Assembly: GCA_037355855.1 (NCBI GenBank)
Contig: CM074758.1
Location: 1,709,001-1,773,000, forward strand
Origin: Pseudo-nitzschia pungens
Lineage: Eukaryota; Bacillariophyta; Bacillariophyceae; Bacillariales; Bacillariaceae
DNA length: 64,000 nucleotides
Reading direction: 5' to 3'
Below the pieces are notes generated by a model. That model had not been told where the DNA came from. It ran no database searches and worked only from the letters and a program-made list of their open reading frames with translations. Below are positions 23,112 to 34,817 of the stretch, in pieces. Positions within the stretch are counted from its first letter, which is position 1. Every line of letters starts with the position of its first letter. The translations under genes and the position numbers were made by a program.

Positions 23112-25094
23112 ATGAAGCGGCACTCTCTTGGTCTGTCCTGGCTTGCAACACTCTACCTCCTCCTGATATATTCTCTCAAACTTGACAGATGCGTGTCTTT
23201 GGATGGAAACCTCAATCAGAAACAAGATGGTAAACCGACTGATGTAGAGGGAAGCTGCTGCTGTCAGCGGGGCAAACACGATGGTAGATGTGGATAAAAT
23301 CGATCCGGATGCGGAGGAGGGTGCTGACTCTGTGTCAAATTCCGAAGACGAAGATCCCGAAGATCCTGAAGATCTTTATTTCTATCTTTTTGACGACGAA
23401 TCGGTGGTCACCGAGTTCAAAGGACCACCAAACGAGGAAGAGACAGAAGAGCCAGACTTTCTGTACAAACCACAACCGAATCGCATCCGGGTCGTCGAAT
23501 TTTATGCACAGTAAGTGATTTGACGTCGTGTTGTCAACCACAAAACAGGAATTTTATGCGGCGCATTCAACTCTTGTCTGGCAAGATTCTGATCTTGCCT
23601 TTTTGATACATATTTTTTCTGGCAATGAATGCAAACGATAGCTGGTGTCCTCATTGCGCAGCACTTCGTCCCGAGTACAATGCTTTCGCGAAGAAAATGA
23701 AGGCACTCGAGCAAGAATACAACATCGAGGTGGACTTTTACGCTGTTTCTTGCGTCCCGCACAGAAAGCTGTGTAGAGAGTTGGATGTCCACAGTTATCC
23801 GAGGCTTAAATTAATCGTAGACGGTAATACCGTCAAGGAAGCGACAGACTTGAGTTCCGGAGACCTCCATCCATTTTTCATACTGCAGGCTATTGCAGAA
23901 CAAACTGGAAAAGAAGTATCTGGCATCTTGGGCGAATTGGAAGAAGACAAAAAACAGAACGCCGACGAAGAGAAAATTGATCGCAATGAGGCGACACACG
24001 ACAACTCGGTGTTTTGGTTGCCTCGAACGAAACGTGATATATACAATGATATTTACCTATCATTTTACTTTGCGATGCAACACGGTATCTTTGTGGGAAG
24101 AGATCCACCGGACAAGAAAGCGAGATATGCGTTCGAAAACTGGATTGTGCTTTTGAACGAAGTATTGCCACCTACCTTGCGACTGAAGGCCTTGGTCGCT
24201 GAAATTGCCCAGGAAATCGAGACAGTTCTAGATAAGGAAGGGAATCTCACGGAAATTTTGGACCGGCATCCGCCACCAAAAAAGCAATGGAGTCAATCTT
24301 GTTCACGGGGTAATTCAGCGATGGGATACACATGTGGTTTGTGGGAACTCTTCCATACAATGACAAGTAGGTGATCAAAAATCAATTTGCATTGGGTATC
24401 CAATGGTTTTTCTGTATTCTCATAAAACTTTTCCGTCGTTTTCTTTTCAACAGTCGGTGTGGTAGAATGGAACCTAGTGGGAAGCAAAGACATGTCCTAC
24501 ACTCCGATGGAGGTAGCGAAGATGTTACGTTACTATGTCAAACATTTCTTTGGATGTGAGGTTTGTAGAGTCAATTTCTTGCACGAATATGACAACTGTG
24601 AATACGGAAGATGTGATCGACTCATTACAGAAATCGGATCCCTCGAAGATTGGAAAGAGCTACCGCTTTGGCTTTTTGAAGTGCACAATGGTGTGAATTC
24701 GAGATTGATGACCGAAAGGGCTCAACGGGACAAACGCACGCCTACGCAACAAGATTTGAGGGGCGTGGAGTGGCCGGCCAGAACCGACTGTCCGTTGTGT
24801 TGGCATCCTGACGGACGTTTTGATCTGGATGCAGTGTATTCTTTCCTTCGACTTACGTATTGGCCAAAAGAACTGATCTCTAAAACAGACATGAAAGAGA
24901 TCCTTTATGTAACTGGTAACGCTGTCAAATCACAATCGAACGAAAAAGAGAAGAGCACAGAGAGTTGGGTCTATTCTTTGGCAGGTGTTGTGATATTGTC
25001 GCTTGTTTTGTCAACAATTTCCTTGCGGGCTCAAAGATACATAAATATTCAAAGAACTGGGAAGCATAAGAAAATGGATGATGATTTTATATAG
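23112..25094 (+). CDS. QSOX-like sulfhydryl oxidase (copy 2)
   Basis: Four exons: 23112-23192, 23248-23510, 23642-24366, 24454-25094, giving 569 residues with consistent phases. The first exon encodes a signal peptide (LSWLATLYLLLIYSLKL). Joining it needs a short 55-nt GT-AG intron with a weak donor; the alternative is a 1-nt indel in the GGGG run at 23269-23272. An acidic linker precedes the thioredoxin domain, whose active site WCPHC is again at an intron (FYA / HWCPHC). The Erv domain has CGLWELFHTM and FFGCEVCRVNFL, with Cys-Glu-Val-Cys as redox pair, then CPLCWHPDG and a terminal membrane helix (SLAGVVILSLVLSTISL). It lacks the long acidic repeats of copy 1. It is likely an ER/Golgi disulfide-forming flavoenzyme. 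Confidence 0.82.
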
Positions 25095-25571
25095 TTGAAA
25101 TGGGAAAATGACTGATCAAATTTGTTTCACGGAGAGAAGAAGTTTACAAGAAACGGCTCGTGCTGACTGACCCTAGATTCTCACGTTGGAAGGCCCTCCT
25201 AGCAAATTACATCGAGACGTGTTTCTGCCGCACTGCGACGCAAGATGTTGACAAATTATAGCAATCGTTCAAAAACGCGATTATTTCAAAACCTTTAGAA
25301 ACAATCGGCAACGAAAGAGAGGTCATGGAGTTTGACCCGATGAAGCACACATGCCAATCGATCTCTCCCATTCGATTTGAGATCACAATATGGGATAGAC
25401 GCATTTGTATTCCTGAGGCAGTGTCCGATATTTGGACGGAATGTTGATGCTCGATATGACACTTATGTTAAGTACGCAATATTTCTATAATGGATTAGTC
25501 ATTGTAATTCTACTGTGGATCCCATTTCCTTCATTTTTTCATTCGTTCCGACAAACGCAACAAGCATTTTA
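25095..25571. other. Convergent intergenic region
   Basis: 477 bp between the 3' ends of QSOX copy 2 and the MYB gene. Nothing recognisable is seen. Confidence 0.5.
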
Positions 25572-27332
25572 CTACACGAGTGAGACGTGCTGCTTTTTCG
25601 TGGCATCGCGTTTCAGTCGTCGCAGGTATGCATTCCTCTTGTTGTAGTACCGATTCTTGATCATGTTGTCCGATCTACCGGGCAATAGTCTACGGATCTC
25701 GCTCCACTTGTTTCCCAGACGGCGCTGGCTTTCGAAAAGGATTTTATCTTCCTCCTCGGTCCAGCCAGTCTTCTTCAAGTTGTCGTCCAAGACATTTACA
25801 TATCTCTCTCGAACATGTTCGCTGGTTCTTCCCGGCAACCCTTTTGCAATGTCGAGCCATTTGAATCCCTGGGAACGCATGTTGGTGATGAATTCATCTT
25901 CACCTTTTTGCCAATTGCCACGAATCACCCCGGGTTGCAAATGCTGTTTGGAAAAAGGTTTGCGAACGGGTGAGTCCAAATTCGTCGGAAAGGAAGATTA
26001 TCAATCTTTCAAAACGCCTTGGCGACCACCAGACGGTTCGCTACACATTCGCTCGCACTTACATTTTTCCAGCGATTTTTGCATTGCGTTGCAGAACGTG
26101 AGTTCGAGAAGTAAGCCCGAGCAATGCGTACCCAATTGGTCGGTTTTCCTTGCTGCTCACTTTCCATTGCTAGTTTCAGGGTTTCATCCTCTCCCTCCGT
26201 CCAGTGTTTGTGCTTGGTTCCTTTGCTAGCACGGTGACAGTGGCTGTCAACCTCATCTCTATCGTCCCCCGACTTTTTTCGCAAAGGTTCCGGGAAGGAC
26301 GCAGCATCCGAATCAAGCTGATGGAGCAACCAAAGCGATGGTTCTTGGAACGTACGAGACGTAGGGGTCAACGGCTTGGGTTCGACTTTGGTTTGTGATT
26401 CGTCTTCCAACCGTTCTTCGAAAAAAACATGTCTATCCAACTCATCCTCCTCATCGAATGTTACCTGGGGCAACACATCGGGATAATGTTCGGTCGTGAT
26501 TTTGGTGTCGCTACGAGTCTGGACAGGAAAGGACGGATTGGAATCTTGGTCATTCCTGCTCCAAATATTTTGCGTGGCAAGTTGCTGGCTGTCCCCACCG
26601 TATCCATTGGTGCTATCGCCGGAAGCAATCTCCTCTCTGTAACCAACCAGTACCGACAAAGCCTCTTTCATCAGTTCCAAATCATTGTACTTGCAATCGG
26701 AACCGAACCCGTCGATCGGAATCACGTCGGTAGTTTCATCTTGCGCGAGAGACACGTCTCGAGTGGGAAAGGATTCCACGACCGGGGTATGACTCGGATT
26801 TCGATTTGCCTCCGGAGTAGGTGTCTGTGCGTTGTTCTTTTCCTCGCAGCGTTTTCTGTCCCTTTCGGCTCGATCGATGCTCTTCAGAGCGAGCTGCAGG
26901 TCCCTTTCGAGCCGATCAAGGTGGGCACTGTGATTTTCGAGTTCCATTGAGCACTCTGGTGGAATCTGGGGTATCAGTGGAAGCTATAAACAAAAAAATG
27001 TGTGTGTGAGAACAAATGGATTCCGAATCGATGCATGTGCATGTGTGCTTGTGTGCAGAATCGCACCGAATGGTGCAATTGGTGGTGGCGGAAACAAAGT
27101 GCACAACCCGAACTTCGTGGACGCAACGACTTACCCTATCGGCTTCGATCTGGATGCAGCCAGATTCCTTACCGACAACAATGGGAGAGTGGAAACCATC
27201 CCCCCCGGACTGGAAGCTGTTGTTGCTGGGACTGGGGCCTCCTTGGCCGAAGTGGTTTGATTGTTGTTCTCGAAAACACATCGATGTTTCGTTGTTGTTT
27301 TGTCCGACTCTCGGCATGATAGTTAGTTTCAT
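25572..27332 (-). CDS. Three-repeat MYB transcription factor (R1R2R3)
   Basis: Three exons: 27332-27135, 26983-26063, 25943-25572, giving 496 residues; introns are 151 and 119 nt with GTAAGT donors and phase 0. The first exon is Gln/Asn/Gly-rich and low in complexity. The middle has a helical acidic part (LERDLQLALKSIDRAERDRK) and a disordered acidic region. Repeat 1 (KHWTEGEDETLKLAMESEQQ to ATQCKNRWKN) ends exactly at intron 2. Repeat 2 (RGNWQKGEDEFI to RTSEHVRERYVNVLD) and repeat 3 (KTGWTEEEDKIL to RSDNMIKNRYYNKR) follow without gap. The arrangement matches c-Myb/3R-MYB proteins, which in other eukaryotes bind AACNG sites and often control cell-cycle genes. Tryptophans are partly replaced, as is common in stramenopile MYBs. 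The start could be the ATG 15 nt downstream. Confidence 0.85.
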
Positions 27333-28172
27333 GATTATTTGATATGTTTTTCCCGATTCGATAGGTATTTTTTTGTGACATTACAAGTATGTGAGAAAGA
27401 AAACAGTGTGATGATGGCAATGATGATCTCGTATCGATGAACTCCTCGGACGCAACTCGCTGTTGCGGTGTTTCTCCACCTCGTCCTCGCACTCGGATGG
27501 CATCCAAAACTATTCTTAGCTTCCACCATGTTTTACCGCCAACCTTGATTGGTTTCGTGCATGGTTTCGATTCACTTATTCATTCCTTGTTGGTATTCGC
27601 TTCGGCGCCGTGTTTGGTTTCACCTTGGTCCATCGCTATACAGTGTACATCACCATGGTTTCTCGATCGATTGGTTTTTGAAACCAAGTTTTGCGGAGAA
27701 AAAAAATGACTGACTGACTCGCGGCTTCACCAACCACACTAATACCGTATTACATTCTATTCAAAATTTGGCGTCCTCGGCCGGTCTGGGATTGGAGGGT
27801 TGGCGCGTTCACGACCTAGCGCAGAAACTAAATGATTTGTTTTTAAGCTTCTCAACGCTGCGCACTGAGCCGGCAAGAACGTCACAAAAAGTGAGCGACA
27901 AGAAGTACATAGTTTTTAAGTACCAAACTACGGGTATCGCGGGTGCTTATATCAAAGGGTAGTAAAGTAAGGCTTGCTTGTACTGGTGGCTTGGACCGAA
28001 CCTTTCGTACCGTATTCTTCCAAGGGCCACCAAGGTCAAAGGGAACAGGGGTGACGACAAGATCGACAAGGACCATCCGTACCGCATCATTCTCGTTCCT
28101 CTCAACCCGACCTTCTCAAACGAATTCCAATTGGGAACAGAGTCGATCCGGAACCGACCAAGTAGTGGGTGA
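27333..28172. other. Divergent promoter region
   Basis: 840 bp between the heads of the MYB gene and the seven-span protein gene. No gene is called; open frames here are short and lack features. Confidence 0.4.
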
Positions 28173-30858
28173 GTGAGTGAGATGTCGGATGCAATAGTTC
28201 ATGATGTAGACGGGTTGAAGGAGGATAAGAGTTTCACGTCAGTGACAGAACATCAAGTAGGACTGCCGAACGACGAAGCATTCTACAGCCCCGCTGCAGA
28301 GTCCGGGCGCATCTGCACCTTGTCCAGCAGCGCCGACGATAGCAGCAGGATCGGGACCAATAAGAGTTTAACGCCGTACTTTGATGCGCGCACCGACGAA
28401 AGCAGCAGGATCGGGACGAACAAGAGTTTGTCGCAATACTTTGATGCGGTTGAAAGCGGTGATGGCTACTACGAGTACGACTACAACTACGACAACAACA
28501 ACAACAACAACGACAACGACGACGACAACAACCACAAGCTACACCTGCCCCATCAACGAAGCGAAGCACTCAACGATGGTTCGGCTACCGAAGAGAAGAA
28601 CGAACAGCAGTCGCAACAATCCGGAGAAGACACCGGCACACCGGCTCCATCCACTCGACGAATCCGATCCATTCACAGCGTCAGCTTCGAGAGTCCGCTC
28701 GGGAGTGGTCACAACAATCAGGCTAACATCGACTCTGTTGACAACCACACGAAACGATCCATGGACATACGGATGGATGGCAACCTCTTGGAGCTGCGGC
28801 ATACCGAAAACGGAACGAACGCGACAACTATCGTTCGGCCTACCTCACCAGCTACACCCGCCACACCCGCAACGGATAACACGCATTCGCCACCCGTCAT
28901 CCACTCGGCAACGACACTCTCCTGGGCCGACTCGGACGACGTCCTCGAATACAACGACGACGACGATGTCGAAACCCCCCCGATGGCACCCGAAGCGAGC
29001 AGCAGCAACCGGAACCCCGCTACCGGGTTTTATTCACCGGAGGACGGGAGCGACACATCCAACACAACGGGGACGCGGTTTCTCTTCGCCGATCGATTCA
29101 GAGACCTCTTCAACTTTCGGAGAATGTCCCTGGCGATCGTCAAGTGGATGCCCTGTTTCTGGTTGTGTTGTTTCCGGCACAACCAGCAGCTGCACGGAGC
29201 CGCCTTTTCCGACAGATTCATTCTGTCGCGCCTCAATATTCTGTCCTTCTTCTTCGCAGCGGGTCAGCTCGCGGCCAGTGTGTGGCTGTGCGTCGTCCTC
29301 TTTGTGGACGGCGCGGAGGAAGACTTTCGACACGGATTCCATCTCTGGAACAACAACGGAATTGTTGCGTTTATTGGATGCCTGGGGGTGGTTCTCCTCT
29401 TTACCTGCTTTTGGACCATACGAATCGTGAAAGAAGTGGATCTGGTGGGAGCACTTCGTTTTCTTTGGCTCTTGCTATGGATTCTACCGATCGCAGCCTT
29501 TCTCAACGTTGTTGCCTTTGATTATCACGGAGTAACAAACATCTGGATAAGTGAGTGAAACCGCCGTTGCAAAGGAGAACGGTCTGTTGTTTTCGCCTTC
29601 AAGCGAACTCACAATCTCGTGTGTCGCACATGTGTTTCTTTGTTGATTTGTCCGTGGTAATTCAGAACACTATTGGAATGCTGCACAGTTGTTTTATTTT
29701 AGACAGCGCTTTTGCGCTCCGAACACCGCGGAAGCGGAATGCAAGGTGAGTGTGCCCTTCCCCTGCTCGTGACGCATAGAAATGGCACCACAGCCATTTT
29801 TCGCCCGCGGATGACGAATCACCGAATTGTCGAATATCACAACGATCCAAGCGAAAATTGCACATGTCCTCGATAAGCCCGATTCCTAATTTCTGCGTTC
29901 ATGTTTTGATGGATTGTAGGTGCCCATAAAAGAACCGCCTTTTCTCGAAGAAGAATGGTGTTTGGAGAACCATAATGCCACCGGGTGTACCGAGATACGA
30001 AACGAGGCCCAGGAAGAGACTCGCGTTTTTCTTTTGTACTTCTTTCGAATGCTTGCTTCATGGGGGTGCGCATACATGTTTGTGATGTTTCTAATCATTA
30101 AATGCCTGGAACGCATCGTTTCGAAACCAATGGTGCAAAAATCACGGGAAGTGAATGTTGTTGGATATCTGACGTTTCCGGTATTTTGCACGGCTCTGTT
30201 CGGGGCGGTAAATCTGTACTCTCCGTTATCATACCTGGACAAACTGAACGAACAGAGGTACGCACGAGTCGCGTGGGACGAATTCGTAGAAGTCGATAGA
30301 TTGTCGAGGCCAAAGAAGCTCTTCTCATCTAACCCACTCAACCAAAACATTTCTGCTATTCTTTCCTCGTACGTGTTTACCTCGGTTCATATCAATAGAT
30401 GGGTTGCATATTTGTACCTAATCGCGTCGGGCCTCTTCTTGATAGCACTTTTGATGGGGTGGTTTATCTCGACATTTTCGATTCGCAACAACATTGACAA
30501 AAAAAACAAAAGCAAGGCCGCCCTCATCCTGGTTGGAGTTTTGTTCTTGAATTTTTTTGTTTTGTTGACCATCGTCGTAACATCTATCATTTGGTCGCGC
30601 CATTTGATGCTTTCCGCCGATGAACGAGGAACCATTGCCTGCACGGTGAACAACAGCGAGTGCTCGAATTGCGATGTTGACACGGGGGACGACCGCTGTC
30701 CCGAATGGAATTTCGACGATATCACGGGCATCGTGCGTCGGCAATTGAAACAGAGTGCGATCTTGGCTTCCACAATTATTTGGTACAATATGAATGTGAT
30801 AAGGCATGGGCTGAAGCTGAGAAAGCATTTGAGTATGTATCAAATAGATTATGTGTAG
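28173..30858 (+). CDS. Unknown multi-pass (about seven-span) membrane protein
   Basis: Three exons: 28173-29550, 29666-29745, 29920-30858, giving 798 residues. The N-terminal 300 residues are disordered, with a 20-residue tandem duplication (DSSRIGTNKSLTPYFDARTD and its copy, 60 nt apart) and an Asn/Asp run. Seven hydrophobic segments follow: around ILSFFFAAGQLAASVWLCVV, FIGCLGVVLLFTCFW, FLWLLLWILPIAAFL in exon 1, then FRMLASWGCAYMFVMFLII, YLTFPVFCTALFGAV, YLYLIASGLFLIALLMGWF and ALILVGVLFLNFFVLL in exon 3. Between the last helix and the C-terminus is a Cys-containing loop (CSNCDVDTGDDRCPEW), perhaps lumenal with disulfides. A similar Cys pair sits in the small middle exon. I do not recognise the family; it is not an obvious GPCR or transporter. 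Confidence 0.75.
28330..28449 (+). repeat. 60-nt tandem duplication plus following (AAC/GAC)n run
   Basis: Two copies of a 60-nt unit start near 28341 and 28401 and stay in frame, duplicating SSRIGTNKSL. A (AAC)n/(GAC)n run follows at about 28485-28535. Confidence 0.85.
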
Positions 30859-30945
30859 TATTGTAAACGTATTGTAAAGACGATCTAGAAGGTATTTGTC
30901 ACAATAAATCGATGCTGAGTCAAGATCAAATTCTATCCGTTACTG

Positions 30946-32262
30946 TTATAAGCCTCGTATTGTTGCGATGATGAGTTTCTTTTCATCCGCAAATTGTTGA
31001 TCCGTTGCTTCCTTGTCGGAATGCAGTGTCTCCAGGTAGGCACACAGTTTTTGACTATTGTCTCTCAGTATTTTCTCCACCTCTGGAATCTTGTTCGGAT
31101 TTGCAACAAACACCTTGAAGACGTGAAATGCATCCAGGGTTATGTGGGGACTTGTGTCGCGAAGAAGCTTCATGACCAAAATCAGGTTCGTTCTGGAATT
31201 CACGTATTTGATCATTACGCTGTAATTGGAACGTGTCAGCAGCACGGTAGATAATATCTGCAAAGCTATTCGTTTCGTCGTGTAATTGGCATCGGTGGAC
31301 AAGAGTTTGAGGTTGAATCGATGCGTCCATACGCTGTCGTAGTCTCGTATCAAAAAGGTAGCCGCTAATTCCGCCATCTCTTGCTGAGATTTCGCATCGA
31401 TCGGAGCCATTGCCGTTGAATCGTTGTTGTTGCCGGTTCCAGCCGTAGTCCCAGCCGTCATTACCAACTTGATACTCTCCATGGCGTCACTAGATACATC
31501 AAAGTTCGGAAGAAGTGCATACCTATCTATGAAAGGAAATACAAATTGCTCCACCCGTCGCGCCGTAACGACCAGTTGGCCGTAAAGGCTGGAATGTCGA
31601 AAGCAGGATCGATACATGGAACCACAGTGCAGCACGATATCCGTGGTAGCATTGCTCGAGGATCCCGAAGATACGTCGTGGCCGTTCATGATTGCCGACA
31701 GGATAGCTTCAAAGTTCAGCACGACGTAGTCACGAAATTTGTTCATGACGGGAATATATATGTCTCGATCCGCACCCTCGAAGCCGCACACAAGAAGATA
31801 ATTGAAAATAGCTGCGACATCTTTTCTGCTTTCGAATGGGAGAATTTGTAGATTGTTGATTAAGTCCGGTATCAAGCTCCCGAGATCCTTCGAGCTCGAT
31901 GTGTCCGCAAGGAGTTCGACCGTGTCGAGGGCTACAGAGGGGTTTCCTCTCCGATTTGAGTTCTCTGCTTGTTGAGAGGTCACCCTTCGTTCGTCGTAGA
32001 GCAGAAATCGGAGTCGCGCCAGCCTTGCCGCCAAAGAATCGGAAAGAGATGGCGAATTTTGTGCTTGGCTCTCCCCGTCGGAAGGCGATAGAATAGCACT
32101 GAGATTCTCCTGAATACCATCGAGCAAGGATTTCACGTTCTTCTCCGAGTCGATGTTTTCCAACCCATCTCCTTTGTTGTTGTTACTGCTGCTTCCAAAG
32201 AAAAGGCCGCCGGAAAGCCATTCAAAGGGTTTGGGTCCGCCGCTACTGTTTGCACTCGCCAT
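30946..32262 (-). CDS. MO25/CAB39-family scaffold protein
   Basis: A single exon of 438 residues. The C-terminal half is diagnostic: RDYDSVWTHRFNLKLLSTDA, then YTTKRIALQILSTVLL, MIKYVNSRTNLILVMKLLRD and AFHVFKVFVANPNKIPEVEK match the helical repeats of MO25. Known role: MO25 binds STRAD-type and GCK-type kinases and switches on LKB1 or STE20-like kinases, with links to cell polarity and division. The N-terminus (about 95 residues) is Ser/Gly/Asn-rich and longer than in animals; DGIQENLSAIL marks the start of the fold. The stop lies only 88 bp from that of the convergent membrane-protein gene, so the transcripts probably overlap. The ATG at 32262 is the first in frame. Confidence 0.92.
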   Translation of the reverse strand: MASANSSGGPKPFEWLSGGLFFGSSSNNNKGDGLENIDSEKNVKSLLDGIQENLSAILSPSDGESQAQNSPSLSDSLAARLARLRFLLYDERRVTSQQAENSNRRGNPSVALDTVELLADTSSSKDLGSLIPDLINNLQILPFESRKDVAAIFNYLLVCGFEGADRDIYIPVMNKFRDYVVLNFEAILSAIMNGHDVSSGSSSNATTDIVLHCGSMYRSCFRHSSLYGQLVVTARRVEQFVFPFIDRYALLPNFDVSSDAMESIKLVMTAGTTAGTGNNNDSTAMAPIDAKSQQEMAELAATFLIRDYDSVWTHRFNLKLLSTDANYTTKRIALQILSTVLLTRSNYSVMIKYVNSRTNLILVMKLLRDTSPHITLDAFHVFKVFVANPNKIPEVEKILRDNSQKLCAYLETLHSDKEATDQQFADEKKLIIATIRGL

Positions 32263-34049
32263 TGTGCTTCCTCTGTCTCGAAGAAGAAAATCCTCTTTGG
32301 TTCTTACTTGTTGGCCGTGGAAATAAGGCTAAACACTCTCGCCTTTGCTTTTGCTTCGATCTAATCAAAGTCTTTGCTCATTACCAGTACAGCTGCTTCT
32401 AGAATCATCCGTATACCGGTGGCCGGGTTGTACCTGGTACCTGTGAAAGTTGAAACAGAAACGAAGTCAACTCGAGGTATGATACCGGTACGAGCATTGT
32501 TCCCCATTGAAGCATGTGTTTGTTGTCGTAGCTCTTTTGATTGAATTACGGGTAAGGTTACTGACCAACTCGTACAAGAAATTACAGTAAGATTACCGGC
32601 CCAAAGCAATAACTATGACCGCTATGCATCAAAAAAGGGGCATTCAAAATTGAATTTTTCGAATGAATTAGGGGATACAGACAAGTCAGGGCACTGACCC
32701 GAATACAGTAAAAATTACTACGAAGTAATTGTAAGGACCATCCGATCGATGTCCGAAGGACGGACCCCCTGCTGTCGGTTTTTAATTACTACTTAGTAGT
32801 AGTAAGATTAACCTTACTTCGTACAAAGCAAGCATTATCAGATGCTAGTAGTAAATGAATGATACTGGTAGAGCACAAGTTTGATATCAGTTCAGCCAGA
32901 TTCAAAGTGGTCTTGCCAGGGAGGGAAAAACGAAAGAAAAATATCTAATCACTGTATTTGTTGCAGTACTATTAGTAGTACTGTTAGTAAAACCACCTAG
33001 TAGTACTAGCCTAACAGAACATGAAGGCACTGCTGAAATCGTGCTTCTTGCTATTAGCTAGATATAGTTGTTGATAGATAGCATGTTTGGTGCCAGCACA
33101 ATAACATGGTGAAGGAGACTGATGCCAAGAATTATTGGGATGTTTTGTGCGTTATCCACTGTGTTTACTTCTTGGTACATGAAGCCATCTGGACTGCTAG
33201 TAGTATTACTAGTACGTAGTACATGTATGATGCTCAAACCAATCTCTCCTCTCTCTGCTCTCTTGTACTGGCATGACATATCCCCAGGATGATTTATTTG
33301 ATTCTGAACATATACCTCACCAGGGTCTCTAGTAGGAGCGACGGAACTTCAAACGAGTCAATACACCCCAAAACTAACACACTGACCAACACGATTGAAA
33401 GTTCTACTTTTAATTGCTTCTGTTGCCTCAGATGTATCAGCAGGAGTGTATGAAAGCATTTCATTTGTGTCTGGTGTAAGCCCTATCAATATTGCTATAG
33501 CAGTCAGGACAAATACTCTCTTCTTTCCCCCAATACTAAAAGAATTAGACTCTTTGAAAGAACAAATTGTTATCAAACTTTATAATCCCTTACACGTTCA
33601 AGGAATACAGAATTATTATTGTGCAAATATAGTAGTAGAATGATTCTACATCAACGATGATGCAATGCAAAATTCACAACTCGAACAGCATTGTAATATA
33701 CAACATGATACATACATTCATTGTCGTCTTCCCTCTTCCTCGTTTCCATTCCACATCGAAAACATTCATTCTGGATTCGAAGTCAAAAATTCATCTTGTA
33801 TTCAGTGATTTCTGATTTCTCCTCTGACGACAAACCTTGTCTTGTCTCGTCTAGGGACTGACCACCACAGACAGACCAAAATGCTGAGAGCATCACCTGA
33901 CCGACATACAGCGCATCAAACGACCACCAATGAAGAAAGAATGAACTGAACACGATTCCAATTCACCATCACCAAATGATGTTTTCTCCATTTTCCTATT
34001 CTCAAAACTCACGAATTCAACATAGTCACTGACACCATCACTACACATT
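32263..34049. other. Gene-poor interval, 1.8 kb
   Basis: Between MO25 and the CaaX protein. It contains many CCTTAC/GTAAGG and AGTAGTAC words (for example 32809-32817 and 32966-33008) and no convincing open frame; an 82-codon plus frame at 33395-33643 has no features. Confidence 0.4.
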
Positions 34050-34817
34050 TCACATGATCGCACACGCTGTGAAACAATCGTGGCTATTTTCCTCTTCGTC
34101 ATTATCTGTTTCGTACGCAGTGTTTTCATTTACTTTCTCTTCAGTTGGTATGACATCAGGTTCAGGTTCAGGCTCAGGCTCAGGCTCCGGTTCTTCTTCT
34201 TTCTCCGTCTCCTCGGCGACGGTGGGTTCTTCCTCCTCCTCAACAGGACTTTCCTCGCCTGCCGTAGATTCTCCTTCCGAAACCGGTTCCGGGGCTGGTG
34301 GTGAATCGGAAGCCGTATCAGGAATATCGTCAGTCTCTTCAAATTTTCGTCTGTTCTTGGTAGAAAACAGGCGCCGAAGGGATCGCGCGGGTGAAAAGGG
34401 TTTCTTGGCCGGCGATTTCTGAGTAGTATCCATGCCCTCCAATGGGGCTTCGACATCTTCGTCTACCTCTGGCTTCGAAAGTGATTTCCGGTATTGCTTG
34501 ACGGCCCTGTTAACGCGACGCTCCGATAATCTCCATGTGGGATGTTCCGCGTTTATCTCCCTGGCGATGAAGTCCGCATCCAACTCATCATCGTGCTAAT
34601 TTGTGGAATCGAGCGTGAGATACGTTAATGTATGTTGGAACAAGAAAAGATTGTCGTGAGTGTAATCGATGCATGTGGTTGTAACGATAACATATATGCC
34701 TATCACTTTATATATATATGTATGTATTACACCCACGTCTTCCAGGATCGATCCAACCGCGTCACTTAGGTCCTTCCCTGATGGGGCTACTCCTTTCATT
34801 AACTTTAAATCAAACAT
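34050..34817 (-). CDS. Acidic protein with C-terminal CaaX prenylation box
   Basis: Two exons, 34817-34737 and 34595-34050 (intron 141 nt, phase 0), giving 208 residues. The N-terminal 75 residues are ordered: DLSDAVGSILED joined to HDDELDADFIAREINAEHPT, then WRLSERRVNRAVKQYRKS, a small basic helical motif. The middle is Ser/Pro and then a Glu-Pro repeat (EPEPEPEPEPEP). The last residues are CFTACAIM: Cys-Ala-Ile-Met fits a CaaX box, and Met at the end favours farnesyl transfer; another Cys four residues upstream could be acylated. I infer a membrane-anchored adaptor of unknown function. The assignment of the small first exon rests on the GTGGGT donor and the matching phase. Confidence 0.72.

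Noticed and set aside
28381..29430. 349-codon frame inside the seven-span membrane protein gene
   Set aside because: Thr-rich translation of ACA/ACG repeats in another frame; splice structure supports the annotated frame.
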